The notes below the pieces were generated by a model. That model was not told the DNA's origin. It was given only the letters and a program-made list of their open reading frames with translations, and did not search any database. Shown piece after piece: positions 1-8,020 of a stretch of DNA of 49,865 bases. Position numbers and translations under genes: made by a program. The DNA lies in NCBI GenBank assembly GCA_045613985.1, contig JAZLCA010000002.1, forward strand, positions 1 to 49,865. Reading direction: 5' to 3'. The stretch's first letter is position 1, and each line of letters opens with the position of its first letter. The DNA comes from SIG644 sp045613985. GTDB taxonomy: Bacteria; Bacillota; Clostridia; Oscillospirales; CAG-272.

Positions 1-36
1 GATATATCTGCTTTTGAGTACAGTTTTTTGAAGATC

Positions 37-70
37 CATAAGAAACTTTTTTCCAAAAAAGTTTCTTATG
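37..70. repeat. Perfect AT-rich palindrome downstream of pgk
   Basis: Two perfect 16-bp arms (37-52 and 55-70) are separated by only CC. On the minus strand the palindrome lies 30 bases past the pgk stop, after a GC-rich hairpin (77-82 with 88-93). The pair could act as the pgk terminator. The core AAACTTTTTT-NN-AAAAAAGTTT resembles AT palindromes near 8219 and 16145, so a dispersed repeat is an alternative. Confidence 0.6.
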
Positions 71-99
71 CGGGGGGCGGGGTGGAGCCCCGCGCGCTC

Positions 100-1419
100 T
101 TACTTATCCTGCAGGCAAGCGATGCCGGGCAGCTCCAGACCCTCAAGGAACTCGAGAGATGCGCCGCCACCGGTGGAGATGTGGGTAATGCGATCAGCGT
201 AGCCCAGAGTCTCGCAAGCAGCTGCGGAGTCACCACCACCAACGATGGTGATCGCGTCGGATGCAGCCATAGCCTCAGCAACAGCGATGGTGCCCTTCGC
301 CAGCGTGGGGTTCTCAAATACGCCCATAGGACCGTTCCAAACAACGGTCTTTGCGCTCTTGACAGCCTCAGCATACAGCTCCATGGTCTTGGTACCGATA
401 TCCAGACCCTCCATATCCGCGGGGATCTTATCCGCGTCAACGACAGTTACGTCAATGGGAGCGTCGATGGGGTTGGGGAAGCCTGCAGCGATGGTAGTAT
501 CCACGGGCAGAAGCAGCTTTACGCCGTTAGCCTCAGCCTTAGCCATCATTTCCTTGCAGTAATCAATCTTTTCGGAATCAAGCAGAGAGTTGCCTACGCC
601 GTAGCCCTTAGCAGCCAGGAAGGTGTAAGCCATACCGCCGCCGATGATCAGGGTGTCGACCTTGGTCAAGAGATTGTTAATAACGTTGAGCTTGTCGGAA
701 ACCTTAGCACCGCCAAGGATAGCAACGAAGGGACGCTCGGGGTTGGACAGAGCCTTACCCATAACGCCGATTTCCTTGCCGATCAGGTAGCCGCAAACAG
801 CGGGCAGGTAAGCTGCAACGCCTGCAGTGGATGCATGTGCGCGGTGAGCAGTACCGAATGCATCGTTGACGTAAACGCCGCCCTCGCCGGCCAGGTCAGC
901 CAGAGCCTTTGCAAAGGTAGGATCATTCTTGGTCTCGCGAGCGTCAAAACGAACGTTCTCGATCAGAACTGCAGTGCCGTTCTCCATCGCAGCGATCTTT
1001 GCCTGTGCATCCTCGCCGATGATGTCGGTAGCAAAGGTAACCTTGCCGCCCAGGTACTCGTTGAGCTTGTCAGCAACGATCTTCAGAGAGAACTTGGTTA
1101 CGTCCTTCTCTGCCTTTGCGTAAGCAGCTGCGGTAGCAGCCTCCTGCTCAGCCTCGGGAAGCTCAGCGATCTTTGCCAGCTCCTTCTTGGTCAGCTTGTA
1201 GCCGGGAGTGAAAATGCTGTGGGGCTTGCCCATGTGGGAGGACAGGATAACCTTTGCGCCCTTCTCCAGCAGGTACTTGATGGTGGGCAGTGCCTCGACG
1301 ATACGCTTGTCGGAGGTGATCACGCCGTCCTTGGAGGGAACGTTGAAGTCGCAGCGAACGAATACTTTCGTGCCGGCAACGATGGAAATGTCCTCAATGG
1401 ATTTCTTGTTGTAAGTCAT
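100..1419 (-). CDS. pgk: Phosphoglycerate kinase
   Basis: This enzyme transfers the acyl phosphate of 1,3-bisphosphoglycerate to ADP, giving ATP and 3-phosphoglycerate in cytoplasmic glycolysis. The protein is 439 residues. The N-terminal substrate-binding RCDFNVP motif, SSHMGKP, the GGAKVSDK segment, the VVWNGPMGVFE motif and the C-terminal nucleotide-site GGGDS and STGGGASLEFL motifs are all present in order. It is longer than the usual bacterial ~395 residues. The extra length is an alanine- and glutamate-rich insertion after the SSHMGKP motif, of a kind seen in some Clostridia and eukaryotic-type kinases. The ATG at 1417-1419 is chosen because AAAGGCGG lies just upstream. An in-frame upstream start exists but has no such site. 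A SigA-like promoter precedes it. It is the only glycolytic gene visible here, so it does not lie in a gap-pgk-tpi operon. Confidence 0.97.
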   Translation of the reverse strand: MTYNKKSIEDISIVAGTKVFVRCDFNVPSKDGVITSDKRIVEALPTIKYLLEKGAKVILSSHMGKPHSIFTPGYKLTKKELAKIAELPEAEQEAATAAAYAKAEKDVTKFSLKIVADKLNEYLGGKVTFATDIIGEDAQAKIAAMENGTAVLIENVRFDARETKNDPTFAKALADLAGEGGVYVNDAFGTAHRAHASTAGVAAYLPAVCGYLIGKEIGVMGKALSNPERPFVAILGGAKVSDKLNVINNLLTKVDTLIIGGGMAYTFLAAKGYGVGNSLLDSEKIDYCKEMMAKAEANGVKLLLPVDTTIAAGFPNPIDAPIDVTVVDADKIPADMEGLDIGTKTMELYAEAVKSAKTVVWNGPMGVFENPTLAKGTIAVAEAMAASDAITIVGGGDSAAACETLGYADRITHISTGGGASLEFLEGLELPGIACLQDK

Positions 1420-1463
1420 AAGATAGACCGCCTTTCTTATTTGATAATTTTTTACCAATCATT

Positions 1464-1492
1464 ACTATACCATATTTTTCTCCATTTATCAA
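1464..1492 (-). promoter_or_regulatory. Promoter of pgk
   Basis: The minus strand reads TTGATA, a 17-base spacer, then TATAGT, about 45 bases upstream of the pgk start. Confidence 0.65.
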
Positions 1493-1526
1493 GAGAAAAA
1501 CTAAAATTTTCCTTCAAAATTAAAAG

Positions 1527-1562
1527 TTTTTTGCCGTTTTGCAAGAGCAAAACGGCAAAAAA
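1527..1562 (-). terminator. Hairpin terminator of the antiporter gene
   Basis: A perfect 16-bp stem (1527-1542 with 1547-1562) with a 4-base AAGA loop lies four bases past the antiporter stop. The stem ends are A6/T6, and on the minus strand CTTTTAATTTT follows. It separates this gene from the pgk promoter. Confidence 0.75.
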
Positions 1563-1565
1563 GGC

Positions 1566-2891
1566 TTATTCTTCGTCGTCACCGTCGTCGGCGAACACTT
1601 CGGCAATGGAAAGATGCTGCTTGGTGGATACGGGCTTGGGGGTAATATCGCCCGCCTTGGTCAGCGCGATCTTGGTAAGCAGAGGACCGACCAGCTCGTA
1701 GATCAACACCGAAAACAGAATGATATTACGTACCAAGGTGCCGATGCCGTCGCCCATCTGCTCCTTGACGATAACGGACATACCCAGTGCAACGCCGGCT
1801 TGCGGGAACAGCGTAATACCCAAATACTTGACAATATTGCTGTCGCATTTGGTCATCAGCGCGCTGAAAAATGCGCCGAAGTACTTACCGACACAGCGGA
1901 AAATAATATAGACCACGCCGATCAGTACGATAATGCCGCTGGTAAATACGGACAGCTCCAGTTCCGCGCCGCTGAGCACGAAGAACAGCACGTAAATGGG
2001 CATCGTCCACTTGTCCGTCTTTTCCATCAGTTCATCTGCGCTGTCACAAATGTTGCAGAAAATGGTACCCAGCATCATGCAGACGAGCAAAGAGGAAAAT
2101 CCGATATGTACCTGACCGATCTCAAACTTGAGCATAGACAGAGAAACTGCCATCAAAACAAAGGTGATGGACAGGCACAAACGCTTGGAATTGGATTGGA
2201 AGTGGTCCTCCACCCAAGTGAACAAAAATCCAAGCAGCGTACCCAAAATAAGCGAGCCTATTACCTCAATCATGGGATTGACCACCATGGAGATGACGTC
2301 CACGTCGCCCGTTTGCAATGCTTTCGCCACACCAAAGGAAATAGCAAAAACAACAAGGCCTACCGCGTCGTCAAGAGCTACGACGGGCAAAAGAATGTTG
2401 GTCAAGGGACCCTTGGCCTTGTACTGCTTGACAACCATCAAGGTTGCGGCAGGAGCAGTCGCCGTTGCGATCGCACCCAGAATGATGGCGGTCGACAAAG
2501 GGAACTTATCCTCGCCCAGAATGAAATGCAAACCAATCAAAGCAGCATCCACCACAAGAGCCGTAACGAGTGCCTGCAAAATGCCGATGATGGTAGCTTG
2601 CTTACCGATCTTGCGCAGATTCTTTATTTCGAACTCGGTACCAATGGCAAAAGCGATAAAGCCAAGCGCTACCTGCGAGATGATGCCCAGTGCCTCGATC
2701 CCCTCGGTCGAGTGAAGCATACCGAGCAGGTCAAATCCCTCGGGCAGGCTGAGACGGCCTAAGCAATACGGGCCGATCAAAATTCCCGCGAGCAGATAAC
2801 CGGTAACGGCCGGCAATTTGAGCGGTTTGACCAGACGGGATACCAAAAGTCCCGCGACCAAGGCCAGCGAAATACTGAATAAAACTTCCAT
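1566..2891 (-). CDS. Cation:proton antiporter (CPA2-type, Na_H_Exchanger domain)
   Basis: This is a 441-residue integral membrane protein with about a dozen hydrophobic segments. It matches the monovalent cation:proton antiporter-2 pattern: an N-terminal PAVTGYLLAGILIGP segment, a GFIAFAIGTEFE segment and the conserved ALDDAVGLVVFAI segment, whose paired aspartates are the expected ion-binding site. It ends in a short acidic cytoplasmic tail (DDGDDEE) and has no TrkA-N or other nucleotide-binding domain. It probably exports Na+ or K+ in exchange for protons, but the ion cannot be told from sequence. AAGGAG lies upstream of the ATG. The gene is a single transcription unit between its own promoter and a hairpin terminator. 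The structured region at its promoter suggests regulation. Confidence 0.9.
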   Translation of the reverse strand: MEVLFSISLALVAGLLVSRLVKPLKLPAVTGYLLAGILIGPYCLGRLSLPEGFDLLGMLHSTEGIEALGIISQVALGFIAFAIGTEFEIKNLRKIGKQATIIGILQALVTALVVDAALIGLHFILGEDKFPLSTAIILGAIATATAPAATLMVVKQYKAKGPLTNILLPVVALDDAVGLVVFAISFGVAKALQTGDVDVISMVVNPMIEVIGSLILGTLLGFLFTWVEDHFQSNSKRLCLSITFVLMAVSLSMLKFEIGQVHIGFSSLLVCMMLGTIFCNICDSADELMEKTDKWTMPIYVLFFVLSGAELELSVFTSGIIVLIGVVYIIFRCVGKYFGAFFSALMTKCDSNIVKYLGITLFPQAGVALGMSVIVKEQMGDGIGTLVRNIILFSVLIYELVGPLLTKIALTKAGDITPKPVSTKQHLSIAEVFADDGDDEE

Positions 2892-2941
2892 AAATAAAAC
2901 TCCTTCCCCGCATCGAACAGGGTATATTTTTCTACAAAAAA

Positions 2942-2974
2942 CGTCACAGAACCGACACTTGCCGATCCTGTGAC
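2942..2974 (-). promoter_or_regulatory. Hairpin or operator at the antiporter promoter
   Basis: Outer arms GTCACAG and CTGTGAC flank an inner stem that pairs fully only on the minus strand (two G-U pairs). It sits immediately after the -10 box and is followed by GTTTTTT, then about 50 bases to the start codon. It may be a DNA operator or a very early RNA hairpin. Confidence 0.45.
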
Positions 2975-3003
2975 ATTATATTCTTTTTGTGCGAGAAAGT
3001 CAA
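2975..3003 (-). promoter_or_regulatory. Promoter of the antiporter gene
   Basis: The minus strand has TTGACT, a 17-base spacer and a perfect TATAAT. Transcription would start around 2968, giving a leader of roughly 75 bases. Confidence 0.75.
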
Positions 3004-3079
3004 GGTAAGTTTCAGAGAATTTTGACAAAATGAGAGCCATCATTTTGGTTAAAATGCCATCTTCGATATTTCCTTTTGC

Positions 3080-3217
3080 TCATAGACCAACAACACCGGC
3101 GGACAACATGGTATCCGCCACCAAGTCCTCCGCGTCCGACTGCGACACACAACGAGCGTGTGCCATACGCGCAAGCGCATCATAGTGATCTAAAATATTC
3201 TGATGCTCCGCATCCAA
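3080..3217 (-). pseudogene. Remnant of an ECF-type sigma factor gene (regions 2.1-2.2 only)
   Basis: A 45-codon frame starts at TTG, nine bases after AGGGAG. It encodes a sigma-70 region 2-like stretch: HYDALARMAHAR followed by SDAEDLVADTMLSA, which matches the usual pattern Y-x-x-L-x-R-x-A ... AEDLVQDTFLxA. A TGA follows soon after, where region 2.3 should begin. Full ECF factors have 160-190 residues, and no regions 3 or 4 can be read in any frame downstream, where the antiporter promoter starts instead. It is most simply a truncated gene whose 3' part was deleted. A functional micro-protein is possible but unsupported. The 430 bases between the antiporter and the TtcA-like gene otherwise hold only promoter and terminator elements. 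Confidence 0.5.
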
Positions 3218-3262
3218 GTGAATCCACTCCCTTATGTTTTGTAGCTACGCCTATATAGTCGC

Positions 3263-3301
3263 AAAAATCCCGCCACGGTTCACACACATGGCGAGATTTT
3301 G
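3263..3301 (-). terminator. Terminator of the TtcA-like gene
   Basis: A stem AAATCTCGCCATG / CGTGGCGGGATTTTT lies about 20 bases past the stop, with a T-rich 3' side on the minus strand. Confidence 0.75.
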
Positions 3302-3321
3302 ATATTTTTCGTATGAATTGC

Positions 3322-4092
3322 TCATTCTTCCTGCGCGTAATCCTTCTCGCCCGGCATTCTTCCCTTGCCCGGCAGATGGAACCCGTCGATCTCGCCGCGC
3401 TGAATCGCCCCGAAGATGCGGTAGCGCAGACCGGGGTAGGTGCGTTCCAGGCCCGTCAGCAGCTTTTGCATCTCGGCACGTTCGGTATTACCGTCGGCAG
3501 GACAGGTCGATTTGACCACGGGAAGTCCCGTATGCGAGGCAAAATAGCGCACGTCCTTCTCGGGCATATAGATCATGGGACGGATGACGGTGACGTCGCG
3601 GCGGGACAGGTAGGTCACCGGCTGAAAACAGCCAATGCGTCCTTCAAAGAACAAATTGAGCATAAAGGTATCCACCACGTCGTCAAAATGATGTCCGAGT
3701 GCCACGACGTTGCATCCCAGCTCCTTGGCCGCATTGTGAAGAGCGCCTCTGCGCATTTTAGCACACAGAGAGCAGGGACTGCTCTCCTGTCTGACCTCAA
3801 AAATGATCTTGTATATTTCCGTCTTTACCACGTGGTACGGCACGTTCAGCTGCTCGCACAATTCTCTGACGCCCGACAGCTCCATCGGCTCGGCAAATCC
3901 CATATCCACCGTGATGGCGACCACCTCGAAGGGGTTGGGATAAAAACGGCGAAGCTCGGCCAGCGCGCAGAGCAGCGTCAGAGAATCCTTTCCGCCCGAA
4001 ATACCGACGGCAATCTTGTCGCCCGGGCGGATCATCTGGTAATCGTCGACGGCTCGGCGGGTAAAGCTCAATACTCTTTTAATGTTTTCCAA
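3322..4092 (-). CDS. TtcA/TilS-family PP-loop ATPase, probable tRNA thiolation enzyme
   Basis: This 256-residue cytoplasmic protein belongs to the PP-loop ATP pyrophosphatases. It has the SGGKDS loop at residues 32-37, a CSLC pair (C107, C110), GHHFDDVVDT and a third cysteine (C197) in STCPADG. That layout fits TtcA, which uses an iron-sulfur cluster to make 2-thiocytidine at tRNA position 32. It is a little shorter than E. coli TtcA (about 310). The start is TTG, chosen because a perfect AGGAGG lies seven bases upstream. It follows the TrmN6-like methyltransferase gene by 113 bases and ends at a clear terminator. Two adjacent RNA-modification genes suggest a shared role. The substrate is inferred from the family. 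Confidence 0.85.
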   Translation of the reverse strand: MENIKRVLSFTRRAVDDYQMIRPGDKIAVGISGGKDSLTLLCALAELRRFYPNPFEVVAITVDMGFAEPMELSGVRELCEQLNVPYHVVKTEIYKIIFEVRQESSPCSLCAKMRRGALHNAAKELGCNVVALGHHFDDVVDTFMLNLFFEGRIGCFQPVTYLSRRDVTVIRPMIYMPEKDVRYFASHTGLPVVKSTCPADGNTERAEMQKLLTGLERTYPGLRYRIFGAIQRGEIDGFHLPGKGRMPGEKDYAQEE

Positions 4093-4205
4093 GGGAAGAC
4101 CTCCTTTTGGAGAGATAAATATATGTTTTTGCTCGCGTGCGTTTTACCGGGCACACGAAACGGTACGAGGCCAAAGAAGGATTTGTCCAAGGTTTGCCTT
4201 CTTGG

Positions 4206-5006
4206 TCAAAAGTTCATCTCCTCATACACTCGCGCGGCCGCCTCACTCAGCGATCGATGCGACATTTGACGGCTTTGCGCATCGTGCAATATCAGCGGCG
4301 GGGTAACAGCAAGTCCTTCTTTTCCTCCGGCCCGCGCCTCAATGAGCACCATGCTCGGCTCACTTTGTGCATCCGCATGAACAAACGTCATACGCTTGGG
4401 CTCCAGCTTGTTATCCCGAAGGGCCGCCATCAGCTCCGTCAACCGGTCGGGGCGATAGACGACGTAAAAGCAGCCGCCGTATCGAAGCACCCGCGCAGCC
4501 GCGGTGCAAAAGTCGCCGATGCCGCCGCACACCTCGTGGCGGGCGATATACTTGGCGTCGGCTTCATTTCTCCGTCCGTTGCCCACCCGCATATAGGGGG
4601 GATTGGACACGACGATATCGGCGCAAATTCCCTGCTCTTCCCCCAGTGCCTGGCCCAATCGGATCTGCGTCAAATTTCGCGCATCCAGGCAAAGGGGAAC
4701 AATGCGTCCGTCAAGGCCGTTGGCGGTGGCATTTCGCTCGATCAAATCGGCAAAATCCGCCTGCACCTCAAGACCGACCGCCCGTGCGACCTTATCCCGC
4801 TTGCACAAAAGCAAGGGAATGATGCCGGTGCCGCTCCCCAAATCCACGCACAACGCGTTTTTGTCGGGGCGAACGAACGCGGCAAGCAAGTAGGCATCGG
4901 TGCCGTACGTCAGTCCGTTTTTCTTTTGGATCAATATAATATCTTCATTCACCCGATCTGCCCGCTCATCCGGGGCAAGGTGAAGCTTGGGATCGTCAGG
5001 GTTCAT
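4206..5006 (-). CDS. tRNA1(Val) A37 N6-methyltransferase-like protein (TrmN6/YfiC family)
   Basis: This 266-residue class I SAM-dependent methyltransferase starts with a short tail and the N-terminal pattern NEDIILIQKKNGLTYGTDAYLLAAF. The SAM-binding motif CVDLGSGTGIIPLLL follows, then the catalytic VSNPPYMRVG motif (NPPY) typical of N6-adenine methylation. Family members methylate adenine 37 of tRNA1(Val), and other adenine targets are possible. An ATG four codons further upstream exists, but GGAGG falls between it and the ATG at 5004-5006, so the downstream start is chosen. An intrinsic terminator of the ferredoxin gene lies just upstream. Expression then needs readthrough or an unseen promoter. 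Confidence 0.87.
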   Translation of the reverse strand: MNPDDPKLHLAPDERADRVNEDIILIQKKNGLTYGTDAYLLAAFVRPDKNALCVDLGSGTGIIPLLLCKRDKVARAVGLEVQADFADLIERNATANGLDGRIVPLCLDARNLTQIRLGQALGEEQGICADIVVSNPPYMRVGNGRRNEADAKYIARHEVCGGIGDFCTAAARVLRYGGCFYVVYRPDRLTELMAALRDNKLEPKRMTFVHADAQSEPSMVLIEARAGGKEGLAVTPPLILHDAQSRQMSHRSLSEAAARVYEEMNF

Positions 5007-5027
5007 ATTAACCTCCATACAAAAGAA

Positions 5028-5060
5028 GACGGAGCAGACAGTCGGTCTCTCTGCTCCGTC
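5028..5060 (-). terminator. Terminator of the ferredoxin gene
   Basis: A perfect 11-bp stem (5028-5038 with 5050-5060) is followed on the minus strand by TTCTTTTG, 24 bases past the ferredoxin stop. Confidence 0.75.
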
Positions 5061-5083
5061 AACCTCATTCGGTTTATGTATGA

Positions 5084-5254
5084 TCAGTCAGCCTTAGGAG
5101 CGTCAACGGGGCAAGCGTCAGCACAGCTGCCGCAGTCCACACACTTTTCAGCGTCGATCTCATACTTGCCGTCGCCTTCGCTGATCGCGCCGGTGGGGCA
5201 CTCCTCAGCGCATGCGCCGCATGCGATGCAATCATCGGTAATCTTGTATGCCAT
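5084..5254 (-). CDS. Small 2[4Fe-4S] ferredoxin
   Basis: This 56-residue acidic protein carries two CxxCxxCxxxCP motifs: CIACGACAEECP near the N-terminus and CVDCGSCADACP near the C-terminus. They bind two [4Fe-4S] clusters in the classic clostridial ferredoxin fold, used as a soluble low-potential electron carrier. The length matches clostridial ferredoxins (about 55 residues). The ATG follows AGGAGG with ordinary spacing. It has its own promoter and its own terminator, so it is monocistronic, as is usual for the major ferredoxin of anaerobes. Its redox partners are not encoded nearby. Confidence 0.96.
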   Translation of the reverse strand: MAYKITDDCIACGACAEECPTGAISEGDGKYEIDAEKCVDCGSCADACPVDAPKAD

Positions 5255-5286
5255 GGTCAATACCTCCTGTCAATATGGTTGTTCCT

Positions 5287-5315
5287 ATTGTATCACTATT
5301 TATCCGATTTTGCAA
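5287..5315 (-). promoter_or_regulatory. Promoter of the ferredoxin gene
   Basis: The minus strand reads TTGCAA, 17 bases, TACAAT, about 32 bases before the start codon. Confidence 0.7.
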
Positions 5316-5376
5316 CTGTTTTTTGAAAATTTCCTTTAGATTCCGAAAGTTTTATCCGAAATCTGACTTTTTTGTC

Positions 5377-6822
5377 TTATTCTTTGGCGTTTTCTTTGGC
5401 TTCTTCCGCCTCGCCGCCGCGATGTCCCTTAGCACGGATAACGTTGACGTCATCGCGATGGTAGGTACGGGGAGCCTCCCCCTCCTGGTTATCCAGCTTG
5501 ACCGTAACGGTTCCCTTGAGAACGTGGTTGGAAATAACGACACCGCGACCGTCCTGCGTCTCCACGATGGAATCCACCGCGGGCGTCAGTCGGATCTCCT
5601 GCTCGTAGGTCTCGTGCTCATAGCGCAGACAGCACATGAGTCTGCCGCAACCGCCCGAGATTTTGGTCGAGTTGAGAGACAAATTCTGCTCCTTGGCCAT
5701 CTTGATAGACACCTGCCCGAAATCGGACAAAAAGCCTGCACAGCACAGGGGACGTCCGCACACGCCAAGACCGCCCAAAAGCTTTGCCTCGTCGCGAATA
5801 CCGATCTGGCGCAGCTCAATGCGGGTACGGAACACACCGGCCAGATCCTTGACCAGCTCGCGGAAGTCCACGCGGCCGTCCGAGGTAAAGTAGAACAGCA
5901 GCTTGGAGTTATCAAAGGTATACTGCGCCTCGACCAGCTTCATATCCAGGCCGTGAAAAGCAATCTTTTCCAGACAAATGCGGAAGGCTTCGTTTTCCTT
6001 TTGCTTGTTTTCGGCGTGATGCTTGGCGTCCGCCTCGTCCGCCACGCGCAAAACGGGGCGCAAAGGAAGAACGATATTATCCGTTGCCACCTGACTGTTG
6101 GCAATAACGATCTCGCCGTATTCCGGGCCGCGTGCCGTCTCAACGATGGCATGCATACCACACTTGAACTTCAAATCCCCGGGAGCAAAATAATATACCT
6201 TGCCCGGCACCTTGTAGCGAATACCGACCACCTCGGTCGTCTCGCCCTGCTCGACCACAGGCTCCTCGGGCGCTTTTTCCTCGCGGAACAGAAGGGGACC
6301 TTCGGCATCTAACAGACGGCGCGCCGCCTCTTCCGCCGCAGGATCATGCACCTCGACCTCATGCAAAGGAGCGAACGTGTCGTCCAGCCACTTGTCCCCG
6401 CCCGTAGAACGGCGAAGCATGGGAGGAACGAAAAAGTCCTGCGTCGGCGTATCCTTGCGCTCGACACTCTGCTCAGTCTTGACCTCAGCGGCTTCTTCCT
6501 TGGGGCCGCGACCGCGACCGCGTCCGCCGCGATGGCCTCTTCGGCGGTTGCCACCGCCCTGACCTCCCTCGGGACGGGGCTGATTCTTATCGCCCTCGGG
6601 ACGTGCTTGATTTTTATCGGGAGCGCCCTCGGGGCGGGGCTGCTTGGGGGTCTGCTTGGGCTGCGCCTCGGCGGGTGCACTCACCGCCTGGGCGTTCTTT
6701 TCGGCGGCAGGCTTGCTCTGACCGTGACCGTGACCGCGTCCACCGCGCTGGCCTCTTCGGCGGTTACCGCCGCCCTGCCCTGCAGGCTTACCCATATCCT
6801 TTTGGTTGTTCTGTTCTTCCAT
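5377..6822 (-). CDS. ricT: RicT/YaaT PSP1-domain protein with an RGG-like N-terminal extension
   Basis: Residues ~195-465 form the PSP1/YaaT core. It carries the cysteine signature CGRPLCC (C355, C360, C361) and CGRLMCC (C392, C397, C398), which in Bacillus RicT binds iron-sulfur clusters of the RicA-RicF-RicT complex. That complex modulates RNase Y and sporulation or biofilm pathways. The protein is 481 residues against about 275 in Bacillus. The extra ~195 residues are low-complexity and contain two near-copies of an arginine/glycine block, GGGNRRRGQRGGRGHGHG (18-34) and GGGNRRRGHRGGRGRGRG (89-106), separated by proline-rich RPEG repeats. This looks like an RNA-binding RGG tail and is inferred. 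It sits 38 bases downstream of holB, the same order as holB-yaaT in Bacillus. Confidence 0.92.
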   Translation of the reverse strand: MEEQNNQKDMGKPAGQGGGNRRRGQRGGRGHGHGQSKPAAEKNAQAVSAPAEAQPKQTPKQPRPEGAPDKNQARPEGDKNQPRPEGGQGGGNRRRGHRGGRGRGRGPKEEAAEVKTEQSVERKDTPTQDFFVPPMLRRSTGGDKWLDDTFAPLHEVEVHDPAAEEAARRLLDAEGPLLFREEKAPEEPVVEQGETTEVVGIRYKVPGKVYYFAPGDLKFKCGMHAIVETARGPEYGEIVIANSQVATDNIVLPLRPVLRVADEADAKHHAENKQKENEAFRICLEKIAFHGLDMKLVEAQYTFDNSKLLFYFTSDGRVDFRELVKDLAGVFRTRIELRQIGIRDEAKLLGGLGVCGRPLCCAGFLSDFGQVSIKMAKEQNLSLNSTKISGGCGRLMCCLRYEHETYEQEIRLTPAVDSIVETQDGRGVVISNHVLKGTVTVKLDNQEGEAPRTYHRDDVNVIRAKGHRGGEAEEAKENAKE

Positions 6823-6860
6823 GATTTATCGTTTCCTTTCGGTATATATCTTGTTTCGTT

Positions 6861-7859
6861 TCAATCGTCCGTCAAAAACAGCGACGTCAGCGACAGACGA
6901 ACGTTCGCATTGCGAGCCATGCGGCGGCGGCAATTCTCCACTCGGTCGTACAGGCGCAACAGCCGCGGCATCGAAGCACCGTCACACAACAGCGCGGCCG
7001 CCTCGCGGTCGGAATAAAAGCACAAAGGTGCGTTTTCCGTCCGTTTGAGCAGCGTCAGATCGCGCAAGGCGGTCAGAATATCGTTCAAAAGCGTCGTGAC
7101 CTCTTCGCGTTTGGTGCCAAACTGCGCCATCAGCGAAAGCGCCCCCGCACTGTCCTTGCCCGAGATCTGCTGTTCCACAAATGCGGCCGCCAACGACCGA
7201 CGGGCAAGCAGCGGCTTGCGCTCCTTGGCGTCGAGCAATTCCTTGGCACGCCCAATGCTACCGTTCGCGATCATCAAGATCTCCTCTCGCTCCGACAGCG
7301 AAGCAAACGCGCGTTCGGTCTTTTCCAGATAGGCGCGGATATCGTCCGTCGGCACGGGGCAAAGCGTCAGCTTGGGTGCGCGGGAGCGAATGGTCTCCAG
7401 CATGGCCGTCGCGTTCTCGCACAGCAAAAGAAACAGCACGTAAGACGGCGGCTCTTCCAGCGTGAGTAGCAAGGCGTTTTGCGCCTGTACCGTCATGGTG
7501 TCCGCGTCTTCGATGATATAAATCTTACTGTCCAGATCGTTTGGGGGTGTCAGAACGTCGGCGCGCAAAAAACGCACGTCGTCCACGCCGATGCTGGCTT
7601 TGCTTCCCCGCTCGATGTGGATGACGTCGGGGCATTTACCCTCGGCCACCTTGCGGCAGGCAAGACAGCCCCCGCACGGGATGCGACCACTCTTACGGTC
7701 GGTACAGGCAAGAGCCGCGCACAACTCACGCGCAAACGTCCGCTTGCCGCACCCGTGAGCGCCCTCGATGATGTAAGCATGGGAAAGCTTGCCCTCGCGC
7801 ACGTCCGTTGCCAAACGCTCGCGCAGCACATCGTTTCCGATCAACGCATCAAACGCCAT
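6861..7859 (-). CDS. holB: DNA polymerase III delta-prime subunit
   Basis: This clamp-loader AAA+ subunit has 332 residues. Features in order are: the N-terminal FDALIGNDVLRERL with HAYIIEGAHGCGKRT (Walker A-like loop, residues 33-41), a zinc-binding set C52, C62, C65, C68, the Walker B-like IYIIEDADTM, and the NALLLTLEEPP sensor region with SRAPKLTL. Together with DnaX and delta it loads the sliding clamp onto primed DNA. The ATG at 7857-7859 is chosen because GGGAGG lies six bases upstream. A longer frame starts 17 codons earlier without such a site. Its promoter is a perfect SigA consensus. ricT follows in what looks like the same operon. Confidence 0.94.
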   Translation of the reverse strand: MAFDALIGNDVLRERLATDVREGKLSHAYIIEGAHGCGKRTFARELCAALACTDRKSGRIPCGGCLACRKVAEGKCPDVIHIERGSKASIGVDDVRFLRADVLTPPNDLDSKIYIIEDADTMTVQAQNALLLTLEEPPSYVLFLLLCENATAMLETIRSRAPKLTLCPVPTDDIRAYLEKTERAFASLSEREEILMIANGSIGRAKELLDAKERKPLLARRSLAAAFVEQQISGKDSAGALSLMAQFGTKREEVTTLLNDILTALRDLTLLKRTENAPLCFYSDREAAALLCDGASMPRLLRLYDRVENCRRRMARNANVRLSLTSLFLTDD

Positions 7860-7895
7860 GCCAACACCTCCCATCTTGCGACACGTAATCATCTT

Positions 7896-7924
7896 ATTAT
7901 AGCAGAACAAAGCGCCCGTGTCAA
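7896..7924 (-). promoter_or_regulatory. Consensus SigA promoter of holB-ricT
   Basis: The minus strand has an exact TTGACA, a 17-base spacer and an exact TATAAT, about 37 bases before the holB start. Confidence 0.85.
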
Positions 7925-7926
7925 GG

Positions 7927-7964
7927 GAAAAAAGATTGCCCCAACACAGTTTTTGTGTTGGGGC
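7927..7964 (-). terminator. Intrinsic terminator upstream of holB
   Basis: A perfect 11-bp GC-rich stem (7938-7948 with 7954-7964) is followed on the minus strand by ATCTTTTTT. It insulates the holB promoter and implies a minus-strand transcript coming from the 8.0-8.2 kb region. Confidence 0.85.
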
Positions 7965-8020
7965 ATTCTCGTAAGAAATCGTACCCTCTCAATCGGGGAG
8001 CAACTCCGGCGAATGCTTTG

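Noticed and set aside
2777..3043. An 88-codon minus-strand frame over the antiporter promoter
   Set aside because: It runs through the promoter and leader and into the antiporter gene in another frame. The translation resembles no family.
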